NCBI GenBank assembly: GCA_913055605.1
Contig: CAJXKJ010000007.1
Coordinates: 1 to 64,000, forward strand
Source of the DNA: an uncultured Euryhalocaulis sp.
GTDB taxonomy: Bacteria > Pseudomonadota > Alphaproteobacteria > Caulobacterales > Maricaulaceae
DNA: 64,000 nt
Direction of reading: 5' to 3'
The position numbers and the translations under genes were made by a program. Under the pieces are notes generated by a model that was given only the letters and a program-made list of their open reading frames with translations, had not been told where the DNA came from and did no database searches. This document shows, piece by piece, positions 8,492 through 16,484 of this stretch; position 1 is the stretch's first letter, and the number at the start of each line of letters is the position of its first letter.

Positions 8492-9208
8492 TCAGGCGCA
8501 CAGGGACCAGCCGCGGATCCACAGCCCGGCGTAGAACAGCCGCCTGTCGCGGAAGCCCGCTTCGGCGAGCAGCGCCTCGTGGCGGTCCTGCGGAAGGGGA
8601 AACACCTCCCCGTTCCTCATGACCTGGACCATGCGCGCGATATCCTCCTCGCGCGCGCCCATGCGCCGCGCGAAGCCGACATAAAGCCGCAAATCCCGCT
8701 CGAACTCCGGCCCCTGCATCTGCGAACAGCCATCGATCAGCAGAAAGGGAGCGCCCGGCTTCAACCGGCGGCGAATTTCCCGGAGGGCGCGAAGCCGCCG
8801 CCCGTCATCCGGAATGAAATGCAGGGCCAGGAAGGCGGTCGCCGCGTCGAAGGGGCCGTGCGGAGCATCCTCGACATAGGCCTGCACCCAGTTCACGCGC
8901 GAGGGGTCCACGCGCGAGGCGACATGCGCCTTGGCGCTGGCGATCATGTCGGCCACCGGATCCAGCGCAACGAAGCGCCAGCCGGGCCGTTCGCCGGCCA
9001 AGGCGCCGAGTTCGATGCCGCCGCCGGCCCCGACGACCAGAATTTCGGCGGCGTCCGTCAGGCAGTCCGACAATATCGTGCGGGCCATCACGTGGCTCGC
9101 GTCGTACCCGGGAACGAAGCGCCGCGGCCCCTTTTCGGCATAGCTGGCCGCCATGTCGCCGGTCAGAAACGCGGGCGCGTCCGCTCCCGGAGCGGCGGGG
9201 GCGGTCAT
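8492..9208 (-). CDS. Class I SAM-dependent methyltransferase of the COG0523-DUF1826 operon
   Basis: 238-aa cytosolic methyltransferase with motif I EILVVGAGGGIELGAL, acidic post-I loop FVALDPVADMI, motif II-like DAATAFLALHFI and LKPGAPFLLIDG. It resembles small-molecule methyltransferases of the UbiE/Trm-like fold; the substrate is unknown. Its ATG overlaps the stop of the DUF1826 gene by 4 nt (ATGA), so it is translationally coupled to that gene and to the COG0523 GTPase and should respond to Zur. A role in making, marking or detoxifying a zinc ligand is possible but only inferred from the operon. Confidence 0.85.
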   Translation of the reverse strand: MTAPAAPGADAPAFLTGDMAASYAEKGPRRFVPGYDASHVMARTILSDCLTDAAEILVVGAGGGIELGALAGERPGWRFVALDPVADMIASAKAHVASRVDPSRVNWVQAYVEDAPHGPFDAATAFLALHFIPDDGRRLRALREIRRRLKPGAPFLLIDGCSQMQGPEFERDLRLYVGFARRMGAREEDIARMVQVMRNGEVFPLPQDRHEALLAEAGFRDRRLFYAGLWIRGWSLCA

Positions 9209-9876
9209 GCGGGCGCACTCCCCGCGCCGTCACAGCATGAGCCGCCCCAGTCCGCTGCATCCGGCGGCTCGTTCAGGCACAGCACCAGCCGGACGGCGCC
9301 CGTCCCCTCCACCGGGGGCGAGCGATGCACGGCGGCGCGGTGGCCCGGGCTTTTCCAGCCCTTCAGCAACACGACGGCGAAGCGCGGCGCCGAACAGACC
9401 AGCCCGTCATAGTCGCGCTGTTCCGCCACCGCCCGGGGGCCCCAGCAATCCGGCGCATATTGCGTGCCGGGTCCGAGATACGTGCACAGCGCACGCACGC
9501 GGACATTGTCGCGGTGGAAACGCCAGCACGCGTCGTCCGTGACCTTGTCCAGACGGATATGCACGCGCGAAATGCCGAGGAACCGGGCAAAGCCCGATGC
9601 GACCTCGTAAATGTCCCGCCGCAACGCCGCGCGGCCGGCATCGTCCGGCGTTCCGGCCGCGGTGAAGAGCGCGTCCAGAAATCCAGGAACATCGGACGGA
9701 CCTATGATCGCCCGGCCGTGCGGCAGGAGGGACGGCGGCAGGCCGTCCAGCCAGGCCGGCAGCTCAACGGGCGCCGCCCGCCGCGACACGGCATGCGCCG
9801 CCATGGAGGCGGAGAAGCCCTCCCAGCCGCCGGCCGGGAACAAGGGCGCCGACAGCTCCCCGACGGGCGCCGTCAC
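9205..9876 (-). CDS. DUF1826 protein, Zur-operon member
   Basis: 223 aa, matching the DUF1826 family in length and layout: a middle block with [39 protein letters not shown], then [26 protein letters not shown] at the end. The order resembles the 2-oxoglutarate/cupin-like double-stranded beta-helix family proteins (HRDN, then HRSP), but I cannot prove that fold. DUF1826 genes are commonly found beside COG0523 GTPases in proteobacterial Zur regulons (from memory). Overlaps both neighbours by 4 nt, so the three are one translational unit. Function unknown; a metal-dependent enzyme or zinc-handling partner is the likeliest guess. Confidence 0.85.
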   Translation of the reverse strand: MTAPVGELSAPLFPAGGWEGFSASMAAHAVSRRAAPVELPAWLDGLPPSLLPHGRAIIGPSDVPGFLDALFTAAGTPDDAGRAALRRDIYEVASGFARFLGISRVHIRLDKVTDDACWRFHRDNVRVRALCTYLGPGTQYAPDCWGPRAVAEQRDYDGLVCSAPRFAVVLLKGWKSPGHRAAVHRSPPVEGTGAVRLVLCLNEPPDAADWGGSCCDGAGSAPA

Positions 9877-11102
9877 GCCGCTTCCCGATTCCAGACAGGG
9901 AACGGATCATCAAGATCGGTGCGCGGCACGATGCGGCCGTCGGCGTCCCGCGCCGGCTCGGTCAGGCAGGCGTCCAGCTCTGCGCGGATCGCGGCCTCGT
10001 CCATTGCGATGCCGATTACGACGATCTCCTGCCTGCGGTCGCCGAACGGCTCTTCCCAGGATTTGCCGATATAGGCGTCGAACTCCGGCCCTTCCGGCCA
10101 GTGGTCGCGCGGCACCGCCGCCCACCACCGCCCCAGGGGACTGTTCTGCACCAATGCGCCGGCCTGGCTGACCTCGCCCAGCCAGTCGGGCCGGGTCGCA
10201 ATCCAGAAAAACCCCTTCGCGCGGACAACGCCCGGCCACGGCCGGTTGAAGAATGCGTGCAATCTGGCGGGGTCGAAGGGACGCCGCGCGCGATAGACGA
10301 AGTGTCCGATCCCGTATTCCTCGGTCTCGGGCACGTGATCCGCGAAGCCGTAGAGCTCCTTGGCCCAGAGCGGGTGGTCGTGCGCCCGCTCGAAATCGAA
10401 CCGGCCGGTCGCCAGCACTTCGTCCAGCGGCACGCGGGCGTAGTCGGTTTCCAACACCCGCGCGTCCGGATTGAGACCATGAACGATGGCGCGGATGGTC
10501 TTCAGCTGCGCCGCCGACACCTCCGAAACCTTGTTCAGGATGATGACGTCGGCGAACTCGATCTGGTCGACCAGAAGTTGGACCAGCGCGCGGCCGTCTT
10601 CGTCGCCAGCGGTTTCGCCGCGATCGCGGAGGAAATCCGAGCTCGAATAGTCGCTCAGGATGTTGGCTGCATCGACGACCGTCACCATGGTGTCGATCGT
10701 GGTGACATCGCCCAGCGAGGCGCCGTTTTCCGCCCGGAAATCGAACGTCGCGGCGACCGGAAGCGGCTCGGATATCCCGGTCGACTCGATCAGCAGATAG
10801 TCGAAGCGGCCCGAACCGGCGAGCGCGGCGACCTCCTGCAGCAAATCCTCGCGGAGCGTGCAGCAGATGCAGCCATTGGACATCTCGACGAGGGATTCAT
10901 CGGTGCGGGAAAGACTCGCGCCGCCGGAGCGCACGAGTTCGGCGTCGATGTTCACCTCGCTCATGTCGTTGACGATGACCGCGACGCGCCGCCCCTCCTG
11001 ATTGTTCAGAATGTGATTGAGCAGGGTCGTCTTGCCCGCGCCCAGAAAGCCGGAAAGCACGGTGACGGGAAGTTTCTCGGCGTTCATCGGCGTGACGTCC
11101 AT
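9873..11102 (-). CDS. COG0523/CobW-family GTPase, putative zinc metallochaperone
   Basis: G3E GTPase of the kind (ZigA/ZagA/YeiR) that moves zinc to client proteins under zinc starvation. Seen in sequence: Walker [16 protein letters not shown] at residues ~17-31, the metal-binding CxCC in [13 protein letters not shown], Walker B-like [12 protein letters not shown] and the guanine-specific NKVSE. The C-terminal CobW domain (~ residues 270-390) includes [19 protein letters not shown]. 409 aa. ATG at 11102, only 14 nt from a perfect 23-bp palindrome that I take as a Zur operator; GGAG lies 9 nt before the start. First gene of an operon with DUF1826 and a methyltransferase, divergent from zur. 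Confidence 0.94.
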   Translation of the reverse strand: MDVTPMNAEKLPVTVLSGFLGAGKTTLLNHILNNQEGRRVAVIVNDMSEVNIDAELVRSGGASLSRTDESLVEMSNGCICCTLREDLLQEVAALAGSGRFDYLLIESTGISEPLPVAATFDFRAENGASLGDVTTIDTMVTVVDAANILSDYSSSDFLRDRGETAGDEDGRALVQLLVDQIEFADVIILNKVSEVSAAQLKTIRAIVHGLNPDARVLETDYARVPLDEVLATGRFDFERAHDHPLWAKELYGFADHVPETEEYGIGHFVYRARRPFDPARLHAFFNRPWPGVVRAKGFFWIATRPDWLGEVSQAGALVQNSPLGRWWAAVPRDHWPEGPEFDAYIGKSWEEPFGDRRQEIVVIGIAMDEAAIRAELDACLTEPARDADGRIVPRTDLDDPFPVWNREAA

Positions 11103-11116
11103 TCTCCTTGGCTCCA

Positions 11117-11139
11117 GTTATGTTATGATATAACATAAC
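11117..11139. promoter_or_regulatory. Zur operator between the COG0523 operon and zur
   Basis: A perfect 23-bp palindrome: half-sites GTTATGTTAT and ATAACATAAC around spacer GAT. It matches the Fur-family zinc regulator consensus (GTTATNNNATAAC core) and sits between divergent genes, 14 nt before the COG0523 ATG and 30 nt before the zur ATG. A TATGAT hexamer inside it could be the zur -10 element, so binding would block polymerase. The strongest of four such sites in the window. Confidence 0.88.
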
Positions 11140-11169
11140 CTATCGTTGACGCCAGAGGAGACGGCGGTC

Positions 11170-11592
11170 ATGCCGGACCGGCCTCATTCTCCCGTAAAGC
11201 TGACCCAGAACGACCGCGAGATTCTGGCGGTGCTGCACGCCGCCGGGACGCCGATCACCGCCTACGCCATCATCGGCCGGATCGACCGGGAAAAGGTCTT
11301 TCCTCCAACGGTCTACCGCTCGCTCAACCGCCTGCTGGAGGCCGGGCTGGTCCATCGGATCGAGAGCAAGAAGGCGTATTTCGCCTGCCCCTCCGACCGA
11401 AGCTGCGCCGGGGAATCCATTTTCATGGTGTGCAGCGATTGCGGACAGGTCGCGGAGATCAGCAACCACGCGATCGAACGCCAGCTGACAGCGGCCGCGC
11501 GGGATGCGGCCTTCGAACCGGCCGGCTTCACGCTGGAGGCCCATGGTCTTTGCGCCAACTGCAAGAACGGCCAGACCCGCGCGGCCGGCTGA
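11170..11592 (+). CDS. zur: Fur-family zinc uptake repressor Zur
   Basis: 140-aa Fur-family regulator. Winged-helix DNA-binding half: LTQNDREILAVLHAAG..ITAYAIIGRIDREKVFPPTVYRSLNRLLEAGLVHRIES. Dimerisation half has the structural zinc Cys pairs CSDCG and CANC and the regulatory HGLC region. I choose the ATG at 11170, preceded by AGAGGAG at a 9-nt spacing, over the TTG at 11146 used by the ORF track. Zur rather than Fur because of the zinc genes around it (COG0523, Zrg, ZIP) and the operator in its own promoter, which implies autorepression by Zn-loaded Zur. Confidence 0.93.
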   Translation: MPDRPHSPVKLTQNDREILAVLHAAGTPITAYAIIGRIDREKVFPPTVYRSLNRLLEAGLVHRIESKKAYFACPSDRSCAGESIFMVCSDCGQVAEISNHAIERQLTAAARDAAFEPAGFTLEAHGLCANCKNGQTRAAG

Positions 11593-11613
11593 GACCGCTC
11601 CAACCCCGACCGC

Positions 11614-12888
11614 CTATAGCCGGACCGTCAGCCCGTCCGCCAGGGAGTTCCGGTAGGCCCGCCAGGCCGGCAGGATCGCGAGAAGCGCGGCGCACGCCAC
11701 CGCGGCCAGGATCGCGGCAGCGTCCAGAAGGCCGGGCCGCACGCCCATGAGCCGCACGCCCATGGCCGATTCAATGGCCGGGCCGCCGAGCGCCAGGCCG
11801 CCATACAGGATGACAAGCGACAGGAGCCCGCCGGCGAGCGCGAGCAACGCCGCCTCGCTGACCAGCAGCGCGAAGATATGCCAGGGACGCGCGCCGATCG
11901 CCCGCAGGACCGACATCTCCCGCCGCCGTTCGTTCAGACTGGTCAGGATGCTGGTCAGGATCGTCAACAGGCCCACGAACACCACAAAGAGCGAAACGCC
12001 GGACAGGGTCTTTTCGACGACGCCGATGACATCCCACATCTGGCGCAGGGCGATGGCGGGGATCACGGCGGTGAGCGGCTCCTCCCTGTAGGTATTGATC
12101 GCGCGCTGATAGCGCAGAAGCGCCGTCCGGGAGGACATGCCGACATAAAAGGCCGTAACCTGAGTGGGCTGCAGGTCCAGCGCGCGCACGCGATCCGGCG
12201 TGACGGCGCGCGCCATCTGGGTGGGCGCGCCGCTCTGCCAGCCGACATGGATCGCCTCGATCGCCTGCAGGCTGACCATCAAGGTCCTGTCCACGGGCGT
12301 TCCGGTGCGATCGAGGATTCCGGCGATCCTGAAAGGAAGATTGTCGTGCTGGCTGAAACTGACCGCGCCGATCCCGTGGGAGAGGACGATCTGGTCGCCG
12401 ATTTCATATCCGAGTTCGCGCGCGACATCGGCGCCGATCACGACGTCGAACAGATCGCCGAACGCGCCGCCGCCGGCGAACCGCACGGTCTGGCCGCGCC
12501 CGTACTCATAATGCTCAAAAAACGCGTCCGTCGTCCCGACCACGCGAAAGCCCTTGTGGGAGTCGCCTAGGGCCAGGGGGATCGTCCAGGCGATTTCCGG
12601 CAGGCCGTCTATCTCCTGATACGTCTGCCAGGTGACGTTCGCCGTCGGAGAGCCGATATGAAAGACCGAATACAGGATCAGATTCACATCGCCGCCGCGG
12701 GCGCCAACGATCAGGTCGACGCCCGAAACGGTCTGTTCGAAACTGGCCTCCGCGCCCTCTTTCACCTTCTGTACGCCGAGGAAGAGCGCCATGCTGAGCG
12801 ATATGGCCAAGATGGTCAGCAGCGCGGTCAGCTGGCGATTGGCCACGCTCCTGAACGCGAGCCTTGGGATCGGACCGGCTCCGCTCAT
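11614..12888 (-). CDS. MacB/FtsX-type ABC transporter permease of the Zrg zinc operon
   Basis: 424-aa permease with an N-terminal membrane helix (RQLTALLTILAISLSMALFLGVQKV), a large periplasmic MacB-type domain, and three C-terminal helices starting near TLSGVSLFVVFVGLLTILTSI, with the coupling stretch LNERRREMSVLRAIGARPWHI. This is the LolC/MacB architecture, not a ZnuB importer. I start at MSGAGPIPRLAF because the ATG overlaps the ATPase stop by 4 nt; the ORF-track start is 35 codons too early. Last gene of zrgA-DUF3299-ATPase-permease; the set resembles V. cholerae ZrgABCDE, which supports growth without zinc (from memory). Confidence 0.9.
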   Translation of the reverse strand: MSGAGPIPRLAFRSVANRQLTALLTILAISLSMALFLGVQKVKEGAEASFEQTVSGVDLIVGARGGDVNLILYSVFHIGSPTANVTWQTYQEIDGLPEIAWTIPLALGDSHKGFRVVGTTDAFFEHYEYGRGQTVRFAGGGAFGDLFDVVIGADVARELGYEIGDQIVLSHGIGAVSFSQHDNLPFRIAGILDRTGTPVDRTLMVSLQAIEAIHVGWQSGAPTQMARAVTPDRVRALDLQPTQVTAFYVGMSSRTALLRYQRAINTYREEPLTAVIPAIALRQMWDVIGVVEKTLSGVSLFVVFVGLLTILTSILTSLNERRREMSVLRAIGARPWHIFALLVSEAALLALAGGLLSLVILYGGLALGGPAIESAMGVRLMGVRPGLLDAAAILAAVACAALLAILPAWRAYRNSLADGLTVRL

Positions 12889-13595
12889 GCCGCCGCCCGG
12901 TTGATGTCGTCCAGATCGACGGTCCGGTGAAAATTCCCCGCGAGCGTCCGGTCGTGGCTGACGAAGATCAGGCTTGATCCGGTCGCCTCGCACTCCTCAA
13001 GGAACAGCCGCAGGAAGGCCGACTTCGTATCCTCGTCCAGCGCGGATGTCGGCTCGTCCGCCAATAGCAGCTCCGGCGCGCCGATGAGCGCACGCGCGAG
13101 CGCCACGCGCTGTTGCTGGCCGACGCTGAGGGCGCCCGGCGGGCGAGCGAGAAGGTCACCGCCGATTCCGAGGCGCCCCAGCAGCCGCTCCGCTTCGCTG
13201 CGGCGCCCGCCCCTGGCGTCGGCGGCCCGGGCGCGGCGTTCTGAGAACTGGCACGGCAACAGCACGTTCTCGACGACGCTGAGATACGGCAGCAAATTGA
13301 ACATCTGAAAGACGACCCCGAGATGGCCCGCGCGGAACGCATCGCGCCGGCCGCCGCTCATCGCGCCCGGATCGGCGCCCAGGATCCGCACCGCGCCGGC
13401 GGGAGGGCGCAGAACCCCGCCGATCAGCCCCAGCAGCGTGCTCTTGCCGCTGCCGCTTGGCCCGCGCAGGAAAATGCGCTCGCCCGCCTGGAGGCTGAAC
13501 GCCGGGATGTTCAGGATCTGCGGCCCGCCGGGCCACGCAAAGCGTAGCCCGGAGATATCCACCACCGGCCCGCCGGACACCGCCTCAGTCGTCAA
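12885..13595 (-). CDS. LolD/MacB-like ABC transporter ATP-binding protein of the Zrg operon
   Basis: Energises the adjacent permease. Motifs: Walker A RGPSGSGKSTLLGLIGG, Q-loop VVFQMFNLLPYLSVVENV, signature ALSVGQQQRVALARAL (LSVGQ instead of LSGGQ), Walker B LLLADEPTSALD and switch His in VSHDRTL. The 271-aa ORF-track version runs through the DUF3299 gene; the conserved start is near VVDISGLRFAWPG. I give the TTG at 13595, overlapping DUF3299 by 11 nt; a GTG at 13580 is equally possible, as neither has a strong ribosome site. About 236 aa, normal for the family. Confidence 0.9.
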   Translation of the reverse strand: MTTEAVSGGPVVDISGLRFAWPGGPQILNIPAFSLQAGERIFLRGPSGSGKSTLLGLIGGVLRPPAGAVRILGADPGAMSGGRRDAFRAGHLGVVFQMFNLLPYLSVVENVLLPCQFSERRARAADARGGRRSEAERLLGRLGIGGDLLARPPGALSVGQQQRVALARALIGAPELLLADEPTSALDEDTKSAFLRLFLEECEATGSSLIFVSHDRTLAGNFHRTVDLDDINRAAA

Positions 13596-14196
13596 AGGGC
13601 GCGTCTTCGGTCTCGTACGCAGACATGCTCGCAAAGCTGAGCGTGTAGGCCGCGTCGCCCAGATCGTTCTCGTGCCGGGCGGTGTGGAGCGTTCCCTCAA
13701 TCCAGACCGCAGGCCAGATATCCTCGATCTTGATCGGCTTGTCCGACTTTACATAGACGATCTGGTTTGGCGGCGGCGGCGGGGAATGGATGCAGGCGCC
13801 GAAATACGGCGCCAGCAGGAATTCCTGATAGGTGTCGTCTGCGCTGAAATCGAACGGCACGATATAGCCCGGAATGCGAACTTCCTGACCGTCCAGCTCG
13901 TCCACCGTGTTGAAGGTGCCGAGCTGGACCATCTGGTCCAGCGCGCTGCCCTCCATGATGCCGCCCGCCATGCCGCCGCCGAAATCGAACAGGCTCTGGG
14001 CGCCGCCGATGCTGGCGCGCGTCTGCCGCTCCAGTTCGGCGAAATAGTCCAGATACATCTGGTCCAGCTTTTCCTCCTCGCCGGGCGGCATCAGATCCTC
14101 CCATTCGAGTTCCCGGGGTTCGGCGGCGCAGGGCGCGGCGTGCGCGAACGCCGCCAGGGCTGCGGCGGCGGAGACGGCGAGGACTTTGCTGTTCAT
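13585..14196 (-). CDS. DUF3299 secreted protein of the Zrg operon
   Basis: 203 aa with a Sec signal (MNSKVLAVSAAAALAAFAHAAPCAAEP). The DUF3299 hallmark is clear near residues 125-145: FLLAPYFGACIHSPPPPPNQ, where Cys and His could bind metal; LEWEDLMPPGEE lies just after the signal. Start is the ATG at 14196, preceded by the strong site GGAGAAGGAG; the 326-aa ORF-track form is a false extension into zrgA. DUF3299 proteins accompany DUF2796 and the ABC genes in Zur regulons of Vibrio-like bacteria. Probably a periplasmic zinc-handling or transporter accessory protein. Confidence 0.9.
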   Translation of the reverse strand: MNSKVLAVSAAAALAAFAHAAPCAAEPRELEWEDLMPPGEEEKLDQMYLDYFAELERQTRASIGGAQSLFDFGGGMAGGIMEGSALDQMVQLGTFNTVDELDGQEVRIPGYIVPFDFSADDTYQEFLLAPYFGACIHSPPPPPNQIVYVKSDKPIKIEDIWPAVWIEGTLHTARHENDLGDAAYTLSFASMSAYETEDAPFDD

Positions 14197-14216
14197 GGCT
14201 CCTTCTCCCGGCAGGG

Positions 14217-14846
14217 TCAGCGCAAGACAAAAACGGCGTCGCCCGGGGTCAATGTCCCGGCGAAACTGCCGTCGCCAACGTACAGGACGTCCAGTTCCTG
14301 GAAACCAGGATACCGGTCGAACAAACCGACATCGATCCTGTCCAGCCGGTCGAGCGACGCGCATTCGAATTGATATTCGATCCGCAGATCGGCGTGGGCG
14401 TGCTCGCTGTCCCCATCGTGCGTCTCGTGGTCGTGCATCTCGTGGTCGGCATGGCCTTCGGCCGCCGCCTCGGAATGCCCGTCTTCGTGGTGATGTTCGT
14501 CTTCGTGGTGATGGTCGTCCGCGCTGAAATCCGGCTGATCCATGTTGACGCTGGCCAGTGCGCATTGTCCGCGGGAAAGGTCGAAAAGATTCGCCGGGTC
14601 GGCCAGCTCTGACACCGCGTCATCATAGGCCTGACGCTCCGCCTCGGTTTCCGGCGCATGCTCGAAGCCCACCAGGTTCGCCAAAGGCGTTTCCAGTTCG
14701 GCGACCAGGGACGCGCCGTCAGCGACAAAGCCGAGATGACCGACCCCGTGGACATGCGCTTCGAGCTGCCGGAACCCGGTTTGCGCCAGCGCGGGAGCCC
14801 CCGCCCCCAGCAAGACGAGAACGGCGGGAAAAGCGCTGCGCACCAT
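14217..14846 (-). CDS. zrgA: ZrgA-like periplasmic zinc-binding protein (DUF2796)
   Basis: 209 aa: Sec signal (MVRSAFPAVLVLLGAGAPALAQ), a DUF2796 core starting RQLEAHVHGVGHLGF, a His/Asp/Glu-rich loop at ~115-160 with 14 His (blocks DDHHHEDEHHH and HEMHDHETHD), then a C-terminal domain DLRIEYQFECASLDRLDRI...LYVGDGSFAGTLTPGD. ZrgA of Vibrio is a zinc-binding periplasmic protein needed for growth at low zinc (from memory). I use the ATG at 14846 (CGGAGG 7 nt before it), not the TTG of the ORF track. First gene of a four-gene operon 100 nt from a Zur operator. The loop should bind several zinc ions for hand-over to the ABC pair. Confidence 0.92.
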   Translation of the reverse strand: MVRSAFPAVLVLLGAGAPALAQTGFRQLEAHVHGVGHLGFVADGASLVAELETPLANLVGFEHAPETEAERQAYDDAVSELADPANLFDLSRGQCALASVNMDQPDFSADDHHHEDEHHHEDGHSEAAAEGHADHEMHDHETHDGDSEHAHADLRIEYQFECASLDRLDRIDVGLFDRYPGFQELDVLYVGDGSFAGTLTPGDAVFVLR

Positions 14847-14946
14847 GGATCGGCCTCCGGTCAACCGCTTCGATCAAACGGGCTTCCGGTCCCGGGCGAA
14901 ACTCCTGACGCGCCCTTTGCCATTCCCGTCAAACCTGCTAATTCGT

Positions 14947-14965
14947 AATGTTATAATATAACGTT
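14947..14965. promoter_or_regulatory. Zur operator between zrgA and the ZIP gene
   Basis: Core GTTAT-AAT-ATAAC with further matching flanks (AAT..GTT). It lies between divergent zinc transport genes, 100 nt before zrgA and 16 nt before the ZIP ATG. A TATAAT hexamer inside the box (14952-14957) is a perfect -10 element for the ZIP-mucR transcript, placing its start only ~18 nt before the ATG, so bound Zur would directly occlude this promoter. Confidence 0.85.
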
Positions 14966-14981
14966 TTTTAGCTCAGGCCAA

Positions 14982-15842
14982 ATGTCACCAGCAGTCCTCG
15001 TCACGCTTTACGCCGCCCTGTTTTCCGCAGCGGCGGCGGCGGGAGCGCTCATTCTCGGAACCCGGATTCGCTCCGTCAGCGCCGTCAGCGCGGCGACCAG
15101 CGCGGGGGCGCTTCTGATCGTGGCGGTGCTGCACCTGACGCCGGCGAGCGCCGCCCTCAATCCCGCGGCCCCGGTTTTCGTGGTCGCCGGGCTGGCGGGC
15201 GCCGTCCTCGCGCATCTGGCGTTCGAGGGGTTCGGCGTGCGCATGGCGACCCTGGCGCTGATCCTCGCCGGCGTGGGAGTGCACTCCTTCGCCGACGGGC
15301 TGGTGATTGCTGTCGTGGGCGTCGCCGGCGCGGACATCCTTCGCTCCAGCGCTCCAGGGATGCTGTTGCACGAAGTCCCCGAAACCGTCTTCTGCTATTT
15401 CGCCGCCAGCCGCGCCGGAATCCGTCCCGCCGCCGCAGCCGGCGTCAGCATCGGGATCGGAGGCGGCGCCACGCTGGTTGGCGCATTGGTCAGCGGTCCG
15501 CTGGTCGCCGGGGCGACGGACGCGCAGCTGGGCGGCCTCCTGGCGCTGAGCGCCGGCCTGATGGTCTATTCCGGCGGCTCGATCCTTCTGGCCGGACCGC
15601 GAACCACGCTCTGGAAACGCGGCGCCGCCGCCGGCGCCGGCGCCGCGACCATCTCAGCCATGATTGCGCTTGCCCCGGCGCACCGGCACCTGCCCGGAAG
15701 CTCCTCGGCGAGCCATCCGGGCCATATCCACGCAAGCCTGGACCGCCGGGCCCCTGTCGCCGGCGGCCTCGACGGCACGGCGTATCGCTTCGACCCCAAC
15801 CGGACCAGTCAGCCTCCGCCCCGAAAGGACGATGAGAAATGA
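14982..15842 (+). CDS. ZIP-family zinc transporter
   Basis: 286-aa membrane protein with about eight hydrophobic segments. The two metal-site helices of ZIP carriers are visible: VGVHSFADGLVIAV (TM4-like HNxxDG motif) and MLLHEVPETVFCYF (TM5-like HExPHE motif). After the last helix a soluble tail holds HRHLPG and HPGHIHASL, a modest His cluster. It should bring Zn2+ (or another divalent metal) down the gradient into the cytoplasm. A Zur operator with a TATAAT lies just before it; its stop overlaps the following mucR-like start by 4 nt. Distinguished from ZnuB by family and from ZupT by low similarity at the loops I can see; exact subgroup unknown. Confidence 0.88.
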   Translation: MSPAVLVTLYAALFSAAAAAGALILGTRIRSVSAVSAATSAGALLIVAVLHLTPASAALNPAAPVFVVAGLAGAVLAHLAFEGFGVRMATLALILAGVGVHSFADGLVIAVVGVAGADILRSSAPGMLLHEVPETVFCYFAASRAGIRPAAAAGVSIGIGGGATLVGALVSGPLVAGATDAQLGGLLALSAGLMVYSGGSILLAGPRTTLWKRGAAAGAGAATISAMIALAPAHRHLPGSSSASHPGHIHASLDRRAPVAGGLDGTAYRFDPNRTSQPPPRKDDEK

Positions 15843-16240
15843 CGGACGCCGCATCCGCTTCCCTGCTCGAGATGACGAAGGACATCGTCGCCGCCTATGT
15901 GACCAAGAACGTTCTGGCCGCGAGCGAGCTGCCGGCCTTCATACGCGCCATGCACGCCGCGCTCAGCGAGGCGGAAACGGGAAACATCCCGAAGCCGCGG
16001 CCGGAACCGCCCGTACCGATCCGCAAGTCGGTCCAGCGGGACTATATTGTGTGTCTGGAGGACGGAAAAACATTCCAGTCCCTGAAGCGCCACCTCCAGA
16101 CCCGCTACAATCTGACGCCGCAGGAATATCGCGACCGATGGGGGCTGCCGGCGGACTATCCGATGGTGGCGCCGAGCTACTCGGAGAAACGATCCGAACT
16201 CGCGAAAAAACACAAATTGGGACGCAAACCCCGCGGATGA
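15839..16240 (+). CDS. MucR/Ros-family zinc-finger transcriptional regulator
   Basis: 133 aa, full-length MucR family: LLEMTKDIVAAYVTKNVL at the N terminus, then PIRKSVQRDYIVCLEDGKTFQSLKRHLQTRYNLTPQEYRDRWGLPADYPMVAPSYSEKRSELAK, which is the Ros/MucR zinc-finger block. As in many MucR proteins the finger has a single canonical Cys before LEDG. Such proteins are nucleoid-like repressors of surface and cell-cycle genes. The ATG overlaps the ZIP stop (ATGA), which puts a zinc-finger regulator under direct Zur control. The target genes are not known. Confidence 0.93.
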   Translation: MTDAASASLLEMTKDIVAAYVTKNVLAASELPAFIRAMHAALSEAETGNIPKPRPEPPVPIRKSVQRDYIVCLEDGKTFQSLKRHLQTRYNLTPQEYRDRWGLPADYPMVAPSYSEKRSELAKKHKLGRKPRG

Positions 16241-16484
16241 TGCGGCCCTCCGACGGAATGCGATTCAGAGGCCCGCCCTATCAACAATACTTCAGGCCGA
16301 ACTCACGGTGGATGACCGTCCGCGGCCCCGGATTGCCTTGAGGCGGTCCTAGCCGCGATCAGTGAGCCCACACCAATGGGTCGTTCGCGAGTACCGTCAC
16401 GCAGACCAGACCTGCAGGTCCGGATGGTACGGCCGAACTGCCCGGATATTGCCGGTTCGAGGCTTTCTTCGCAGACGGCGAGCT
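16241..16484. other. Convergent intergenic region with nested inverted repeats
   Basis: This 244-nt gap between mucR-like and the end of the CobN-like gene has no credible ORF. It contains the 12-bp perfect palindrome GACCTGCAGGTC (16409-16420) inside a larger stem, GTACCGTC (16391-16398) with GATGGTAC (16423-16430). It could act as a bidirectional 3' end structure; there is no T-run. No other feature is visible. Confidence 0.4.

Noticed and set aside
11146-11169. TTG start for zur eight codons upstream
   Set aside because: The AGAGGAG site is correctly spaced for the ATG at 11170 and lies inside the extended reading, so the longer form is unlikely.
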